Assembly: GCF_014851915.1 (NCBI RefSeq)
Contig: NZ_JACVAP010000004.1
Location: 372,001-436,000 of the forward strand
DNA from: Xanthomonas sp. XNM01
Lineage (GTDB): Bacteria; Pseudomonadota; Gammaproteobacteria; Xanthomonadales; Xanthomonadaceae
Direction: 5' to 3'
DNA length: 64,000 nucleotides
The notes under the pieces are model-generated. The model saw nothing but the letters and a program-made list of their open reading frames with translations. It searched no databases and was not told the origin of the DNA. This document shows, piece after piece, positions 24,926 to 33,900 of this stretch. Every line of letters begins with the position of its first letter. The stretch's first letter is position 1. Both the position numbers and the translations under genes were made by a program.

Positions 24926-25636
24926 ATGAAGAAGCTGTTCATTCCTGCCGCGATCGCGGCCCTCCTCGCCGCCCCGTCCGCGTTCGCGCAGAGCGCGGCG
25001 ACCGAAACCTACCGGCCCGGCCAGCAGATCGGCGAAGGCAACTGGTTCGTCAACGGCAACATCGGCCGTACCGACGGCGGCACCGCCGGGCGCTTCGGCA
25101 CCGGCAACTTCAACTTCCTGGAGAGCAGCGACGGGCGCCGCACCGGCTATGGCGTGACCACCGGCTACCGCTGGAAGGTCGGCGAACGCTGGGGCGTCGG
25201 TGCCGAGCTGGGCTACACCGACCTGGGCAACCTGAAGGTGCGCAACGTGTTCAACGACGATGCGGTCAACCAGCGCGAGGACACCAATGCCCTGCGCGGC
25301 TGGCTGGCCGGCGCCAACGCCCGCGTCAACCTGACCCCGGAATGGTACCTGGGCGCCCGCGGCGGCTATTTCCGCGCTTCGGACAACAACGGCGACTACT
25401 ACAACAGCGTCGGCCAGCAGCTGGGCGTGGAGAGCGGCCGTCGCAGTGGCCGCAACAGCTGGTACGCCGGCGTCGGCACCGGCTGGAACGCGACCGAGAA
25501 CTTCAGCGTCGGCGTGCACTACGACTACTTCCGCGCCAAGTCGGGCACGGTGCGCGATGTCGCGACCGGTGCCGAGGTCGACGGGCCCAAGCGCTCGACC
25601 GCGCTGGTCGGCCTGACCGCCGAGTACGCGTTCTGA
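24926..25636 (+). CDS. Outer-membrane beta-barrel protein
   Basis: A 236-residue exported protein. Residues 1-22 are a signal peptide (KKLFIPAAIAALLAAPSAFA). The mature part alternates strand-like segments rich in aromatic and glycine residues: NWFVNGNIGRTDGG, TGYGVTTGYRWKVGERWGVG, AELGYTDLGNL, WYLGARGGYFRASDNNGD, SWYAGVGTGWNATENFSVGV and the final STALVGLTAEYAF ending in Phe. This is an eight-strand OmpA/OmpW-like porin fold of opacity-protein type. The ATG follows AAGGAGA closely. A Rho-independent terminator follows, so it is monocistronic. Role unknown: structural, adhesion or small-solute passage are all possible. Confidence 0.85.
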   Translation: MKKLFIPAAIAALLAAPSAFAQSAATETYRPGQQIGEGNWFVNGNIGRTDGGTAGRFGTGNFNFLESSDGRRTGYGVTTGYRWKVGERWGVGAELGYTDLGNLKVRNVFNDDAVNQREDTNALRGWLAGANARVNLTPEWYLGARGGYFRASDNNGDYYNSVGQQLGVESGRRSGRNSWYAGVGTGWNATENFSVGVHYDYFRAKSGTVRDVATGAEVDGPKRSTALVGLTAEYAF

Positions 25637-25656
25637 CCCGGCAGTCGATCGCATGA

Positions 25657-25695
25657 ACGGCACGGGCGCCCGATGTGGTGCCCGTGTCGTTTTTC
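25657..25695 (+). terminator. Rho-independent terminator after the beta-barrel gene
   Basis: ACGGCACGGGCGCC (25657-25670) pairs with GGTGCCCGTGTCGT (25677-25690) around a 6-base loop, with G-T wobbles, and runs into TTTTT. Confidence 0.85.
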
Positions 25696-25770
25696 CGGTG
25701 GCCGCACGCGCCGGTGGCGGGAGCGGTACGTCGAACGCGGCGCGTCGTCGCGTGCAGCCGGCAGCTCACG

Positions 25771-25802
25771 AAAAAAACGGGGCCGCACAAGGCGGCCCCG
25801 TT
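25771..25802 (-). terminator. Rho-independent terminator of the M28 peptidase gene
   Basis: AACGGGGCCGC (25776-25786) pairs with GCGGCCCCGTT (25792-25802) over a 5-base loop. Read on the minus strand the stem is followed by seven T residues (25777-25771). It is 25 bases past the peptidase stop. Confidence 0.9.
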
Positions 25803-25826
25803 CGTGTCGCGCGGTGGCGTCCGGCC

Positions 25827-27554
25827 TCAGTTGGCGGCCGGCGCCGCCTGCCTGTCGGCCATCATGCGGTCGCGCGCGGCCTTGAAGGGGTTGCCTTCGT
25901 ACCAGTTCGGCCAGCGGTCGCCGGCGGCCAGTTCGCGACCCACGCCGTACAGCGCGTCCAGGTCCTCGACCACGCCGTCCAGCTTCCACACCTCAGGCTG
26001 GTACACGTCGCCCGGCTGGTGGTAGCGGTTGGCGCCGTACTCCTCGGCGATCTTGCGGCCCGCCTCGACGCCGCCGTCGAGCAGGTCGCCGCCGCCCTTG
26101 GCGTACAGCGCCGGCACGCCGGCCTTGGCGAAGTTGAAGTGGTCCGACCGGAAGTAGAAGCCGCTCTGCACCGAGGCCTCGCCTTCCAGCGTGCGGCCCT
26201 GGGCCTGCGCGATCGGCTTGAGGATGTCTTCCAGTTCCGAGTTGCCGAAGCCGGTCACCACCATGTTGCGCGAGCGGCCCGACACCGACATCGCGTCGAG
26301 GTTGATCACGCCGGCGATCTTGTCCAGCGGGAAGGTCGGGTGGGCGACGTAGTACTTGGAGCCGAGCAGGCCCGACTCCTCCAGCGTCACCGCCACGAAC
26401 ACCACCGAACGCTCCGGGCGCTGCTCCTGGTGGGCGAAGGCTTCGGCGATCTCGAGGATGCCGGCCACGCCGGTGGCGTTGTCGACCGCACCGTTGTAGA
26501 TCACCGGCGCGCCGCCGTTCTCGCCCTCGTGCTTGCCCAGGTGGTCCCAGTGGGCGATGTACAGCACGGCCTCGTCGGCGCGGCTGCTGCCGGGCAGCAC
26601 GCCGATCACGTTGCGCGACTCCTTGCTGGTGACCGTGCTGGTCAGGTTCACCGACAGCTGCGAGTTCAGCGGCACCGGCTTGAAGCCCGGCCTGTTCGCG
26701 GCCTTGTACGCCTCGTCCAGGTCCAGCCCGGCGTTGGCGAACAGCTTGCGCGCCATCTCGGCGGTCAGCCAGCCCTGCACCGGCAGGCGCGGCTCGGGAT
26801 CGTCGCTGGCCGGCAGGTCGTACTGCGCGCCCGACCACGAGTTCTTGACCACGTCCCAGCCGTAGCTGGCGCCGGCGGTGTCGTGCACGATCAGCGCCGC
26901 GGACGCACCCTTGCGGGCGGCCTCTTCGAATTTGTACGTCCAGCGGCCGTAGTAGGTCATCTTCTTGCCGTCGAACAGCGACTCGTCGTCGACGTGGAAG
27001 CCCGGGTCGTTGACGAACATCACCACGGTCTTGCCGGTCCAGTCCTGGCCGGCGTAGTCGTTCCAGTCGCGCTCGGGCGCATCGACGCCGTAGCCGACGA
27101 ACACCACCTCGCTGCCTTCCAGCGTGACGCTGGTCTGGCCGCTGCGGGTGCCGACCACCATGTCGGTGCCGAAGCCCAGCTGGACCGGCTTGCCGTCCAG
27201 GGTCAGGCTGGCCGTGCTGGACGGATCGACCGTGGTTTCCACCATCGGCACGTTCTGGAAGTAGCTGTCGCCGTTGCCCGGCTGCAGGCCGATGCGCTGC
27301 ATCTGCGCGCGGATGTACTCGATCGTGCGCTCTTCGCCGGCCGAGCCGGGCGCGCGCCCTTCGAAGGCGTCCGAGGCGAGCGTGGAGACCATCTCGGCGA
27401 AATCGTCGGCCTGGATCGCCGGCTGGAAGGAATGGCTGGAGGCGGGGCCGGCGTCGGCCGGCGCGGCGGCGGTCGCGGCCGGCTCCTCGTTCTTGGCGCA
27501 ACCGGCCAGCAGCAGGGTGCCGGCGGCGAGGCCGAGCAGGGATTTGCGGTACAT
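25827..27554 (-). CDS. M28 family zinc aminopeptidase lipoprotein
   Basis: A 575-residue exported metallopeptidase. The lipobox L-A-G-C puts the lipidated Cys at residue 19. A PA-domain insert (about 130-290; VVFVGYGVDAPERDWNDYAG, GKTVVMFVNDPGF) precedes the completed M28 catalytic domain: AHWDHLG supplies the first ligands, NGAVDNATGVAGILEIA the bridging Asp, TLEESGLLGSKYY the catalytic Glu and its partner, INLDAMS the next Asp, and RYHQPGD the last His. All zinc and catalytic residues are present. It should release N-terminal amino acids from peptides in the periplasm. GGAG lies seven bases before the ATG. The VNG-repeat gene upstream has the same direction, 101 bases away. Confidence 0.93.
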   Translation of the reverse strand: MYRKSLLGLAAGTLLLAGCAKNEEPAATAAAPADAGPASSHSFQPAIQADDFAEMVSTLASDAFEGRAPGSAGEERTIEYIRAQMQRIGLQPGNGDSYFQNVPMVETTVDPSSTASLTLDGKPVQLGFGTDMVVGTRSGQTSVTLEGSEVVFVGYGVDAPERDWNDYAGQDWTGKTVVMFVNDPGFHVDDESLFDGKKMTYYGRWTYKFEEAARKGASAALIVHDTAGASYGWDVVKNSWSGAQYDLPASDDPEPRLPVQGWLTAEMARKLFANAGLDLDEAYKAANRPGFKPVPLNSQLSVNLTSTVTSKESRNVIGVLPGSSRADEAVLYIAHWDHLGKHEGENGGAPVIYNGAVDNATGVAGILEIAEAFAHQEQRPERSVVFVAVTLEESGLLGSKYYVAHPTFPLDKIAGVINLDAMSVSGRSRNMVVTGFGNSELEDILKPIAQAQGRTLEGEASVQSGFYFRSDHFNFAKAGVPALYAKGGGDLLDGGVEAGRKIAEEYGANRYHQPGDVYQPEVWKLDGVVEDLDALYGVGRELAAGDRWPNWYEGNPFKAARDRMMADRQAAPAAN

Positions 27555-27655
27555 CGGGACTCCGGTAGGTCGACGGAATCCCGATTCTAGACCGGACCCA
27601 CCGGGCAGGCACCGATGACGCGCCACGGCCCGCACGCGGGCCGGGCGCGGTGGGA

Positions 27656-28327
27656 TCAGTCCTGCGGCGCCGTGTCGCTGTCGAAGCGGACCGCCTCGGC
27701 GCCGGTGATCGCGCCGGTGCGGGCGCTGGCGTGCACGTACAGGCGCACGGTGCGCTGGAATTCCATCGGGCCTTCGACCACGGCGTCGGGCCCGATCACG
27801 ATGCGCGGCGTCCGCTTGCTGCCGGTGTTGAAGAAGCCGACGCTGCGCTGCACCTTCACCCCGCCGCGCACATGCGAGCCGACGCCGATGGTGATGTCGC
27901 CGCTGACGGTTTCGACGTTGCCGCCGACCTGGGTGCCGACCAGCCCGATCGCGCCGTTGACCGTCTCCACGCCGCCCTGGATGTGGCTGCCATGGTCGAT
28001 GAAGATGCTGCCGTTGACGGTTTCGACGCTGCCCGAGGCGGTCAGGCCGCGTCCGCTGCGGATCGCGCCGTTGACCGTTTCCAGGCCGCCGACCTGCGCG
28101 TCGTTGCCCACGGTGATGCTGCCGTTGACCGTGCTGGCGTCCTTGGCCTGCACGCCGTCGTCGATGCGGATGCTGCCGTTGACGGTGTCCAGATCGCCGT
28201 AGGCCTGGCCGGCGCTGGCGGTGATGCTGCCGTTGACCTTGCTGACGTCGTCGGCGGCCAGGGCGGAGGTGGCGACGGGCAGCGCGAGCGCCAGTGCCAG
28301 CGCCAGACGATGAAGGGGACGGGTCAC
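27656..28327 (-). CDS. Exported VNG-repeat beta-helix protein (DUF4097/bactofilin-like)
   Basis: A 223-residue protein from a GTG start with GCAGGAG nine bases before it. Residues 1-25 are a signal peptide (LALALALALPVATSALA). The core is seven tandem repeats of 18-19 residues, each beginning VNGSI, VNGAI or VSGDI, at residues 31, 49, 67, 85, 104, 123 and 141, commonly preceded by V/L-E/D-T. This regular spacing predicts a right-handed beta-helix with one turn per repeat. The tail (about 160-223) lacks the repeat. Similar repeats occur in DUF4097 adhesin-like and polymer-forming proteins; I cannot assign a function. Periplasmic or surface location is expected. It is divergent from the EnvC-like gene. 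Confidence 0.75.
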   Translation of the reverse strand: MTRPLHRLALALALALPVATSALAADDVSKVNGSITASAGQAYGDLDTVNGSIRIDDGVQAKDASTVNGSITVGNDAQVGGLETVNGAIRSGRGLTASGSVETVNGSIFIDHGSHIQGGVETVNGAIGLVGTQVGGNVETVSGDITIGVGSHVRGGVKVQRSVGFFNTGSKRTPRIVIGPDAVVEGPMEFQRTVRLYVHASARTGAITGAEAVRFDSDTAPQD

Positions 28328-28455
28328 GGGAAACTCCTGCTGCGGTGCGGTGTGGAATCCATCTCACCATGGTTGGCTACAATCCGCACCTGTCTGAAGT
28401 CACTGGATCTCCTGGCGTGGTCGAGCACCGTTCGCAGGCACGACAAGGCCGACCC

Positions 28456-29691
28456 ATGCGGGTCCGGCACGGGTGGCGCGTGCTGGTCTGCGCGGTGCTG
28501 GCGGCAGCGTCCTGCGCGCCGCTGGCCGCGCAGGATGCCGCCAAGACCGAGCGCGAGCTGCGCAAGATCCGCGCCGAGCTGCGCGAGATCGGCCAGGAGC
28601 GGCGCAAGCTCGAGGGCCAGCGTGGCGAGGCCGCCGTCGGGCTGCGCCGGATCGACGAGCGCCTGGGCCGTTCCAGCCGCGAACTGGCCGAGACCGAGGC
28701 GGCGCTGCAGCGCGAGCGCCAGGCGCTGGCCGAGCTGCAGGCGCAGCGCACCGCGATGGGGCGCGACCTGGACGTGCGCCGGCAGCGGCTGGGCGCGCTG
28801 CTGCGCGGGTCGTACGCGCTGGGCAACCACGCACCGCTGAAGCTGCTGCTGGCGCAGGACCGGGTCGGCGACGCGCAGCGGGCGCTGGCGTACTACCGCT
28901 ACGCCCAGCGCGACCACGCCCGGCAGATCGAGGAGATCGGCCAGGGCCTGCGCGCGCTGGAGACGACCGAGGCCGAGATCGCCGCGCGGACCGCGACCCT
29001 GGTCGCACTGCAGGAGCAGCAGAAGCAGCGCACCACCAGCCTGGCGCGCGACCGCCGCGAACGCGCGAGCGCGGCCCGGCAGATCGAGCAGCAGTATGCG
29101 GACCGGCAGGAGCGCGAGAAGGCGCTCGGCCAGGACGCGCGGTCGCTGGAACGGCTGCTGGCCAACCTGCGCGCCGCCGCGCGCCGCGCCGAAGCCGAGC
29201 GCAAGGCGGCCGAGCAGCGGGCCGCGCGCGAGGCCGCCGCCCAGCAGGGCACGCGTGGCGGCGGCACCAAGACCCCGCCGCGGGTCGCCGCCAGCGCGCC
29301 GGCGCCGAAGGTCGGCGGCCTGGGCTGGCCGGCCAGCGGCGATCTGCTCGCACGCTATGGCGGCAAGCTGCCCGATGGGCGCACCAGCAGCGGGGTGCTG
29401 ATCGGTGCATCGGCGGGAGCCCCGGTCACCGCGGTCGCCGACGGCACCGTGGTGTTCTCCGAGTGGATGACCGGCTACGGGCTGATCCTGATCATCGACC
29501 ATGGCAACGGCTACATGAGCCTGTACGCGCACAACGAGAGCCTGCTGCGCGACGCAGGCGACCGGGTCAAACGTGGCGACGCGGTCGCCAGGGTCGGCAG
29601 TTCCGGTGGCCACGGGCGCCCGGCGCTGTATTTCGAACTGCGCCGCAACGGCCAGCCGGTCGATCCGACGACCTGGTTGCAGCGGCGCTGA
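28456..29691 (+). CDS. envC: EnvC-like murein hydrolase activator
   Basis: A 411-residue periplasmic protein. A signal peptide (1-28, ending CAPLAA) is followed by long coiled coils (about 30-260; repeated E, R, Q and L heptads such as TERELRKIRAELREIGQERR), a low-complexity linker and a C-terminal LytM/M23-like domain (about 295-411; PVTAVADGTVVFSEW, GYGLILIIDHGNGYMSLYAH). The zinc ligands of active M23 enzymes are not all present: the usual HxGxD is SSGVLIG, and the last HxH is LYFELR. Such degenerate LytM factors do not cleave but activate amidases (AmiA/AmiB) during septation. A CtpA-type protease gene follows, an arrangement common in Xanthomonadaceae. Confidence 0.9.
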   Translation: MRVRHGWRVLVCAVLAAASCAPLAAQDAAKTERELRKIRAELREIGQERRKLEGQRGEAAVGLRRIDERLGRSSRELAETEAALQRERQALAELQAQRTAMGRDLDVRRQRLGALLRGSYALGNHAPLKLLLAQDRVGDAQRALAYYRYAQRDHARQIEEIGQGLRALETTEAEIAARTATLVALQEQQKQRTTSLARDRRERASAARQIEQQYADRQEREKALGQDARSLERLLANLRAAARRAEAERKAAEQRAAREAAAQQGTRGGGTKTPPRVAASAPAPKVGGLGWPASGDLLARYGGKLPDGRTSSGVLIGASAGAPVTAVADGTVVFSEWMTGYGLILIIDHGNGYMSLYAHNESLLRDAGDRVKRGDAVARVGSSGGHGRPALYFELRRNGQPVDPTTWLQRR

Positions 29692-29848
29692 GCCGACGCG
29701 GCATTCCCGCAGGGCCGCGCCGCGCACGCGCCTGCCCGGCCGGAAGTTCCCGCACCGTGGCGTCCGCGCGGGCGGTGGTTCAATCCGCGTTTACGCGGGT
29801 TTCGCGCATAATCGGAGCACGCGCATCCCGCGCGCTCCGGAGCCGTCC

Positions 29849-31228
29849 ATGCGTGTAAGTCGTCTGCTGCCACTGGGAATCCTGTGCCTGTCGCTGCAGG
29901 TCCATGCCCAGTCGTCCACGCCTGACGCGGCGCAGACCGGTGCGACCGAACCGGTGGCGGCCAACGACGATCCCGATGCGGCGGCGTCGCCCTCGAAGGT
30001 GCCGCTGGCCGAGATCCGCCGCTACGTGGCCGTGTACAACGCGGTCAAGGACGCCTACGTCGACCCGGTCGACGACCACAAGCTGATGCAGTCGGCCATC
30101 GCCGGCCTGCTGCTCGACCTCGATCCGCACAGCGCCTACCTGGACAAGGCCGCGGCCGAATCGTTCGACGAGCAGGCCAGCGGCGCCTACGACGGCATCG
30201 GCGTCGAGCTGCAGCAGACCCAGGAGGGCACGCTCAAGGTGATCGCGCCGATCGACGGCACGCCCGCGGCCAAGGCCGGTGTGCTCGCCGGCGACGTGAT
30301 CGTGGCCATCGACGGCAAGCCGATCGCCCAGGTCGAGGGCATGGAGCCGCTGCGCGGCGAATCCGGCAGCCAGGTCACCATCACCGTGATGCGCGAGGGA
30401 CGGGCGCAGCCGTTCGACCTGAAGATCACCCGCGAGACCATCAAGATCGCCAGCGTGCGCAGCCGCATGCTCGAGCCCGGCCTGGGCTACGTGCGCCTGA
30501 GCACCTTCCAGGCCGATACCGGCGCCGACTTCCAGCAGCACGTCGATCGCCTGCAGGCGCAGGCCGGCGGCAAGCTGCGCGGTCTGGTGCTGGATCTGCG
30601 CAGCAATCCGGGCGGGCTGCTGACCGCCGCGGTCCAGGTCGCCGACGACCTGCTCGACAGCGGCGGCATCGTCTCCACCCGCGGCCGCATCGCCATCAGC
30701 GACAGCCGCTTCGACGCGACCGCAGGCGACCGCCTGAACGGCGCGCCGGTGGTGGTGCTGGTCGACGCCGGCTCGGCGAGCGCCTCGGAGGTGCTCGCCG
30801 GTGCGCTGCGCGACAACGGACGCGCCCGCGTCATCGGCAGCCGCACCTTCGGCAAGGGCTCGGTGCAGACCGTGCTGCCGCTGGACAACGGCGACTCGGT
30901 CAAGCTGACCACCGCCCGCTACTACACGCCGAGCGGGCGCTCGATCCAGGCCAGCGGCATCGTCCCGGATGTGGAGCTGACGCCGGATCCGGCGCTGTTC
31001 GGCGGCGACGATGCGCCGGCCAAGGCGCCGGCGTTCAGCGAAGCCACGCTGCCGGGCCATCTGGTCGGCGACGAGGAAGGGCAGGAGGGCTACCGCGCCG
31101 GCCTGCCGCTGCCCGGCGACAAGCCGGTCGACGCGGCGCTGGCCGAGCTGAAGAAGCTGATCGCCGGCGAGGTGGTGGCCAGCAGGCCCGCCGCCGTGGC
31201 GCCGGCGCCGGCGCCGAAGGCCGACTGA
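29849..31228 (+). CDS. S41 carboxyl-terminal processing protease (CtpA type)
   Basis: A 459-residue exported protease. After a signal peptide (about 1-21, ending LQVHA), it has an N-terminal helical part (YNAVKDAYVDPVDDHKLMQS, LDPHSAYLD), a PDZ domain (about 105-195; GIGVELQQTQEGTLKVIAPI, PAAKAGVLAGDVIVAIDG) and the S41 catalytic core: LDLRSNPGGLLTAAVQVAD, the nucleophile in GSASASEVLAGAL (Ser313) and the base in GSRTFGKGSVQT. Both Ser and Lys of the dyad are intact. It trims C-termini of envelope proteins, in other bacteria including murein hydrolases, which fits its position after the EnvC-like gene. The ATG at 29849 matches the start of the signal peptide. Confidence 0.93.
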   Translation: MRVSRLLPLGILCLSLQVHAQSSTPDAAQTGATEPVAANDDPDAAASPSKVPLAEIRRYVAVYNAVKDAYVDPVDDHKLMQSAIAGLLLDLDPHSAYLDKAAAESFDEQASGAYDGIGVELQQTQEGTLKVIAPIDGTPAAKAGVLAGDVIVAIDGKPIAQVEGMEPLRGESGSQVTITVMREGRAQPFDLKITRETIKIASVRSRMLEPGLGYVRLSTFQADTGADFQQHVDRLQAQAGGKLRGLVLDLRSNPGGLLTAAVQVADDLLDSGGIVSTRGRIAISDSRFDATAGDRLNGAPVVVLVDAGSASASEVLAGALRDNGRARVIGSRTFGKGSVQTVLPLDNGDSVKLTTARYYTPSGRSIQASGIVPDVELTPDPALFGGDDAPAKAPAFSEATLPGHLVGDEEGQEGYRAGLPLPGDKPVDAALAELKKLIAGEVVASRPAAVAPAPAPKAD

Positions 31229-31241
31229 GGATCCCGCGTGT

Positions 31242-31562
31242 TCAGCGCGGTTTGAGCGGCAGCGGGAAGGGCGTCACCACCTTCTCGCCGCTGGCCGCGT
31301 CGCGGATCGCCGACTGGCCCTTCTTCTCCACTTCCTCCACCCGCACGATGCTCTGCATCGGCAGGTGCAGCACGCGCGTGTTGCCGAACTCGTCGCGCAG
31401 CCGTTCTTCGGTCGGGTCCACGACCAGGCCGTCATGGACGTCGAACACCAGCTCGCCGACCTCGGTGAAGCCCCACAGCGCACTGCCGCCGACATGGCGC
31501 GCGTACAGCTCGTAGATCTTGCCGTGGTTGAGGAAGGTGACCTTGTAGAGCGGCTTGGCCAT
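31242..31562 (-). CDS. DUF1820 family protein
   Basis: A 106-residue soluble protein: MAKPLYKVTFLNHGKIYELY, then ARHVGGSALWGFTEVGELVF, VDPTEERLRDEFGNT and a basic, proline-rich end. This matches the DUF1820 family, found widely in Xanthomonadales and Pseudomonadales and without a known function. It converges on the CtpA-type gene (13 bases between stops) and lies 71 bases after the rhomboid gene in the same direction, so the two may be co-transcribed. Confidence 0.85.
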   Translation of the reverse strand: MAKPLYKVTFLNHGKIYELYARHVGGSALWGFTEVGELVFDVHDGLVVDPTEERLRDEFGNTRVLHLPMQSIVRVEEVEKKGQSAIRDAASGEKVVTPFPLPLKPR

Positions 31563-31633
31563 GGTGGTCCATGCGGTGCGGGATCCCCGAGCATGGGGAT
31601 CGGGCCGGAGGCATGCAAGGTGGCGCCCGGCGC

Positions 31634-32332
31634 TCAGAAGCCCTTCTGGCGGCGCAGCCGACGCGCGATGCCGGCCCGCACCACCAGCGCGAACAGGATG
31701 CCGAACAGGAAGCCGGCGATGTGCGCGGCCCAGGCCACCGCACCGAAGGCCGGCCCGGCGTACATGAAAATGACCTGCAGTGCGGCCCAGATCCCGATCA
31801 GCAGGAACGCCGGCGCGCGCACGAACTCCAGGAACAGCCCCAGCGGCAGCACCACGCCGAGGCGGGCGCCGGGGAACAGCGCCAGATAGGCGCCGATCAC
31901 CGCCGAGACCGCCCCGCTGGCGCCGATCACGACCCGGTCGGGATTGGCGATGGAGAACACCGCCGCCAGGTTGGCCACTGCCCCGCCGCACAGGAACAGC
32001 AGCAGGAAGCGCCACGGCCCCATCGCCCGTTCGGCGGGCAGACCGAAGATCAGCAGGAACGCCAGGTTGCCCAGCAGGTGCGCCCAGTCCGCATGCAGGA
32101 ACAGCGCGGTGAACAGGCGCAGCACGCTGCCGTCGCGCAGGGCCGCCAGCCAGGCGTCGCCACCGGTCAGGCCGCGTCCCAGTGCGCCCCAGGCCAGCCA
32201 CAGGGCGCGCCGGGCATCGTCGGGGCGGCCCAGCGCCCACAGGAAGGCCAGCCAGAGCGTCGCGAACAGCAACGGGGTCGCCCAGCGCACGGCCGGGCGC
32301 TGGCGGGAGGGCAGGGACACGAACATCGGCAC
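31634..32332 (-). CDS. Rhomboid family intramembrane serine protease
   Basis: A 232-residue polytopic membrane protein with about six helices. The rhomboid signature is complete: FLHADWAHLLGNLAFL in the second helix region, the nucleophile in GASGAVSAVIGAYLALF (Ser139) and the partner in WAAHIAGFLFGILFAL (His204). Rhomboids cut transmembrane segments of client proteins within the inner membrane; bacterial clients are rarely known. It has no substrate candidate beside it, although the adjacent envelope genes (FadL, EnvC/CtpA) place it in an envelope-maintenance neighbourhood. Confidence 0.92.
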   Translation of the reverse strand: MPMFVSLPSRQRPAVRWATPLLFATLWLAFLWALGRPDDARRALWLAWGALGRGLTGGDAWLAALRDGSVLRLFTALFLHADWAHLLGNLAFLLIFGLPAERAMGPWRFLLLFLCGGAVANLAAVFSIANPDRVVIGASGAVSAVIGAYLALFPGARLGVVLPLGLFLEFVRAPAFLLIGIWAALQVIFMYAGPAFGAVAWAAHIAGFLFGILFALVVRAGIARRLRRQKGF

Positions 32333-32392
32333 ACTATGGACGAGGGTCCGGATCGCGTCTGCCCCCTGCCAAGAGTCAGGGGTGGGGGATGG

Positions 32393-32421
32393 TTACGGGA
32401 GGGTTAAGCGGTGGCTATACT
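32393..32421 (+). promoter_or_regulatory. Candidate promoter of the fadL gene
   Basis: TATACT (32416-32421) is a good -10 box; 17 bases upstream lies TTACGG (32393-32398), a weak -35. The 106-base leader to the ATG contains GC-rich sequence but no hairpin I would name. Confidence 0.4.
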
Positions 32422-32527
32422 CGCGTACGGCGTCGTATGTCGGGAGGGGACTCCGACGTGGTGTTGTCCCGGGGGGGACGCTCCGCTGACGCTTCACCTG
32501 TACCCCTCATGTCAACGGAGTTAGACG

Positions 32528-33880
32528 ATGCACTCGATTCATGGCTTGACCCGCTTCACCCTGCTGGCCGTCGGCATCGCCGGCGCCCTGGTTGCCGGCG
32601 ACGCCGCCGCGGCCGCCTTCCAGCTGAAGGAAAACAGTGCCAAGGGCCTGGGCCGCGCGTTCGCCGGTTCGGCCAGTGGCGAAGGCGATGCGTCCATCAT
32701 CGTCAACAACCCGGCCGGCATGCGCCAGCTCGACGGCCGCCAGTTCCAGGCCGACCTGAGCGCGGTCAGCTTCTCGGCCGAGTTCACCGGCGCCGGCCGC
32801 AACGCCGGTCCGACCGGTCCGGGCACCGGCACCCCGATCAGCGGCGGCAACGGCGGCGACGCCGGCAAGATCGCCGCGATCCCGGCCGCCTACTTCTACA
32901 CCCCGATGGGCGAGCAGGCCCACTTCGGCGTGTCGCTGAGCGTGCCGTACGGCTTCGCCACCAAGTACGACACCGACTGGGTCGGCCGCTACAGCGGCAC
33001 CAAGACCGAGATGGAGGTCGTCGACCTCGGCGCCTCGTTCTCCTACGACGTCAACCCGTACGTGTCCTTCGGCGCCAGCGTGTTCGTCGAGCACATGACC
33101 ATCGAGCTGGGCAACGCGATCGACTTCGGCGCGATCATGGCCCAGTCGCGCGTGCCGGGCTATGCGCCGGGCAGCGCCGACGGCAGCCTGAAGGTGAAGG
33201 GCGACAACAACGCGTTCGGCTGGACCATCGGCGGTCTGTTCAGCCCGAGCGAAGACACCCACATCGGCATCAGCTACCGCTCCAAGGTCGAGCACAAGAT
33301 CACCGGCGGCGAAGCCACCTTCGAGGTGCCGACCGGCGTCGCCGGCGTGCTGGGCCAGGCCCGTCCGGGCTGGTTCGTCAACACCGACGGCCGCGCCACC
33401 GTGACCCTGCCGGCGTCGGCCACGTTCAGCGTGACCCACAACGTCAACGACCGCCTGACCATCGCGGCCGACGTCACCCGGACCGCCTGGTCGACCGCGT
33501 TCGACTCGGTCACCATCGACTACGCCTCCAACCAGGCCGATTCGGTGCTGAACTTCGATTACCGCGACACCACGTTCGCGTCGATCGGTGCCGACTACAA
33601 GCTCAACGACCGGGTGACCCTGCGTGGCGGCCTGGCCTACGACCAGACCCCGACCACCGACGCGCACCGCGACGTCCGCGTGCCGGATACCACCCGCAAG
33701 TGGGTGACCCTGGGCCTGGGCTACGCGGCCTCGGAGAAGACCGAGTTCAACGTCGGCTACCTGCACATCTTCGCCAGCGATCCGTCGGTCCGCGCGGTCT
33801 CGGAAACCGGCAACGTGGTGAACGGCAAGTACGACGTGGTCGGCGACGTGCTGGCGGCCTCGATCAACTACAAGTTCTGA
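32528..33880 (+). CDS. fadL: FadL-type outer-membrane hydrophobic compound transporter
   Basis: A 450-residue outer-membrane protein. Signal peptide about 1-27. The mature N-terminus, AAAFQLKENSAKGLGRAFAG, and NNPAGMRQLDGRQFQADLS are the hallmarks of FadL, whose N-terminal plug sits in a 14-strand barrel. Barrel strands follow through to the final VLAASINYKF with its terminal Phe. FadL proteins let long-chain fatty acids or other hydrophobic molecules diffuse laterally into the outer membrane. ACGGAG lies eight bases before the ATG. It is monocistronic, closed by a strong terminator. No beta-oxidation genes are in the window. Confidence 0.93.
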   Translation: MHSIHGLTRFTLLAVGIAGALVAGDAAAAAFQLKENSAKGLGRAFAGSASGEGDASIIVNNPAGMRQLDGRQFQADLSAVSFSAEFTGAGRNAGPTGPGTGTPISGGNGGDAGKIAAIPAAYFYTPMGEQAHFGVSLSVPYGFATKYDTDWVGRYSGTKTEMEVVDLGASFSYDVNPYVSFGASVFVEHMTIELGNAIDFGAIMAQSRVPGYAPGSADGSLKVKGDNNAFGWTIGGLFSPSEDTHIGISYRSKVEHKITGGEATFEVPTGVAGVLGQARPGWFVNTDGRATVTLPASATFSVTHNVNDRLTIAADVTRTAWSTAFDSVTIDYASNQADSVLNFDYRDTTFASIGADYKLNDRVTLRGGLAYDQTPTTDAHRDVRVPDTTRKWVTLGLGYAASEKTEFNVGYLHIFASDPSVRAVSETGNVVNGKYDVVGDVLAASINYKF

Positions 33881-33900
33881 TCGACGCGTGCTGAAAGAAG

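Noticed and set aside
29300-29691. Active M23 metallopeptidase domain at the end of the EnvC-like protein
   Set aside because: The zinc-binding histidines and aspartate are replaced, so it is an activator, not a peptidase.
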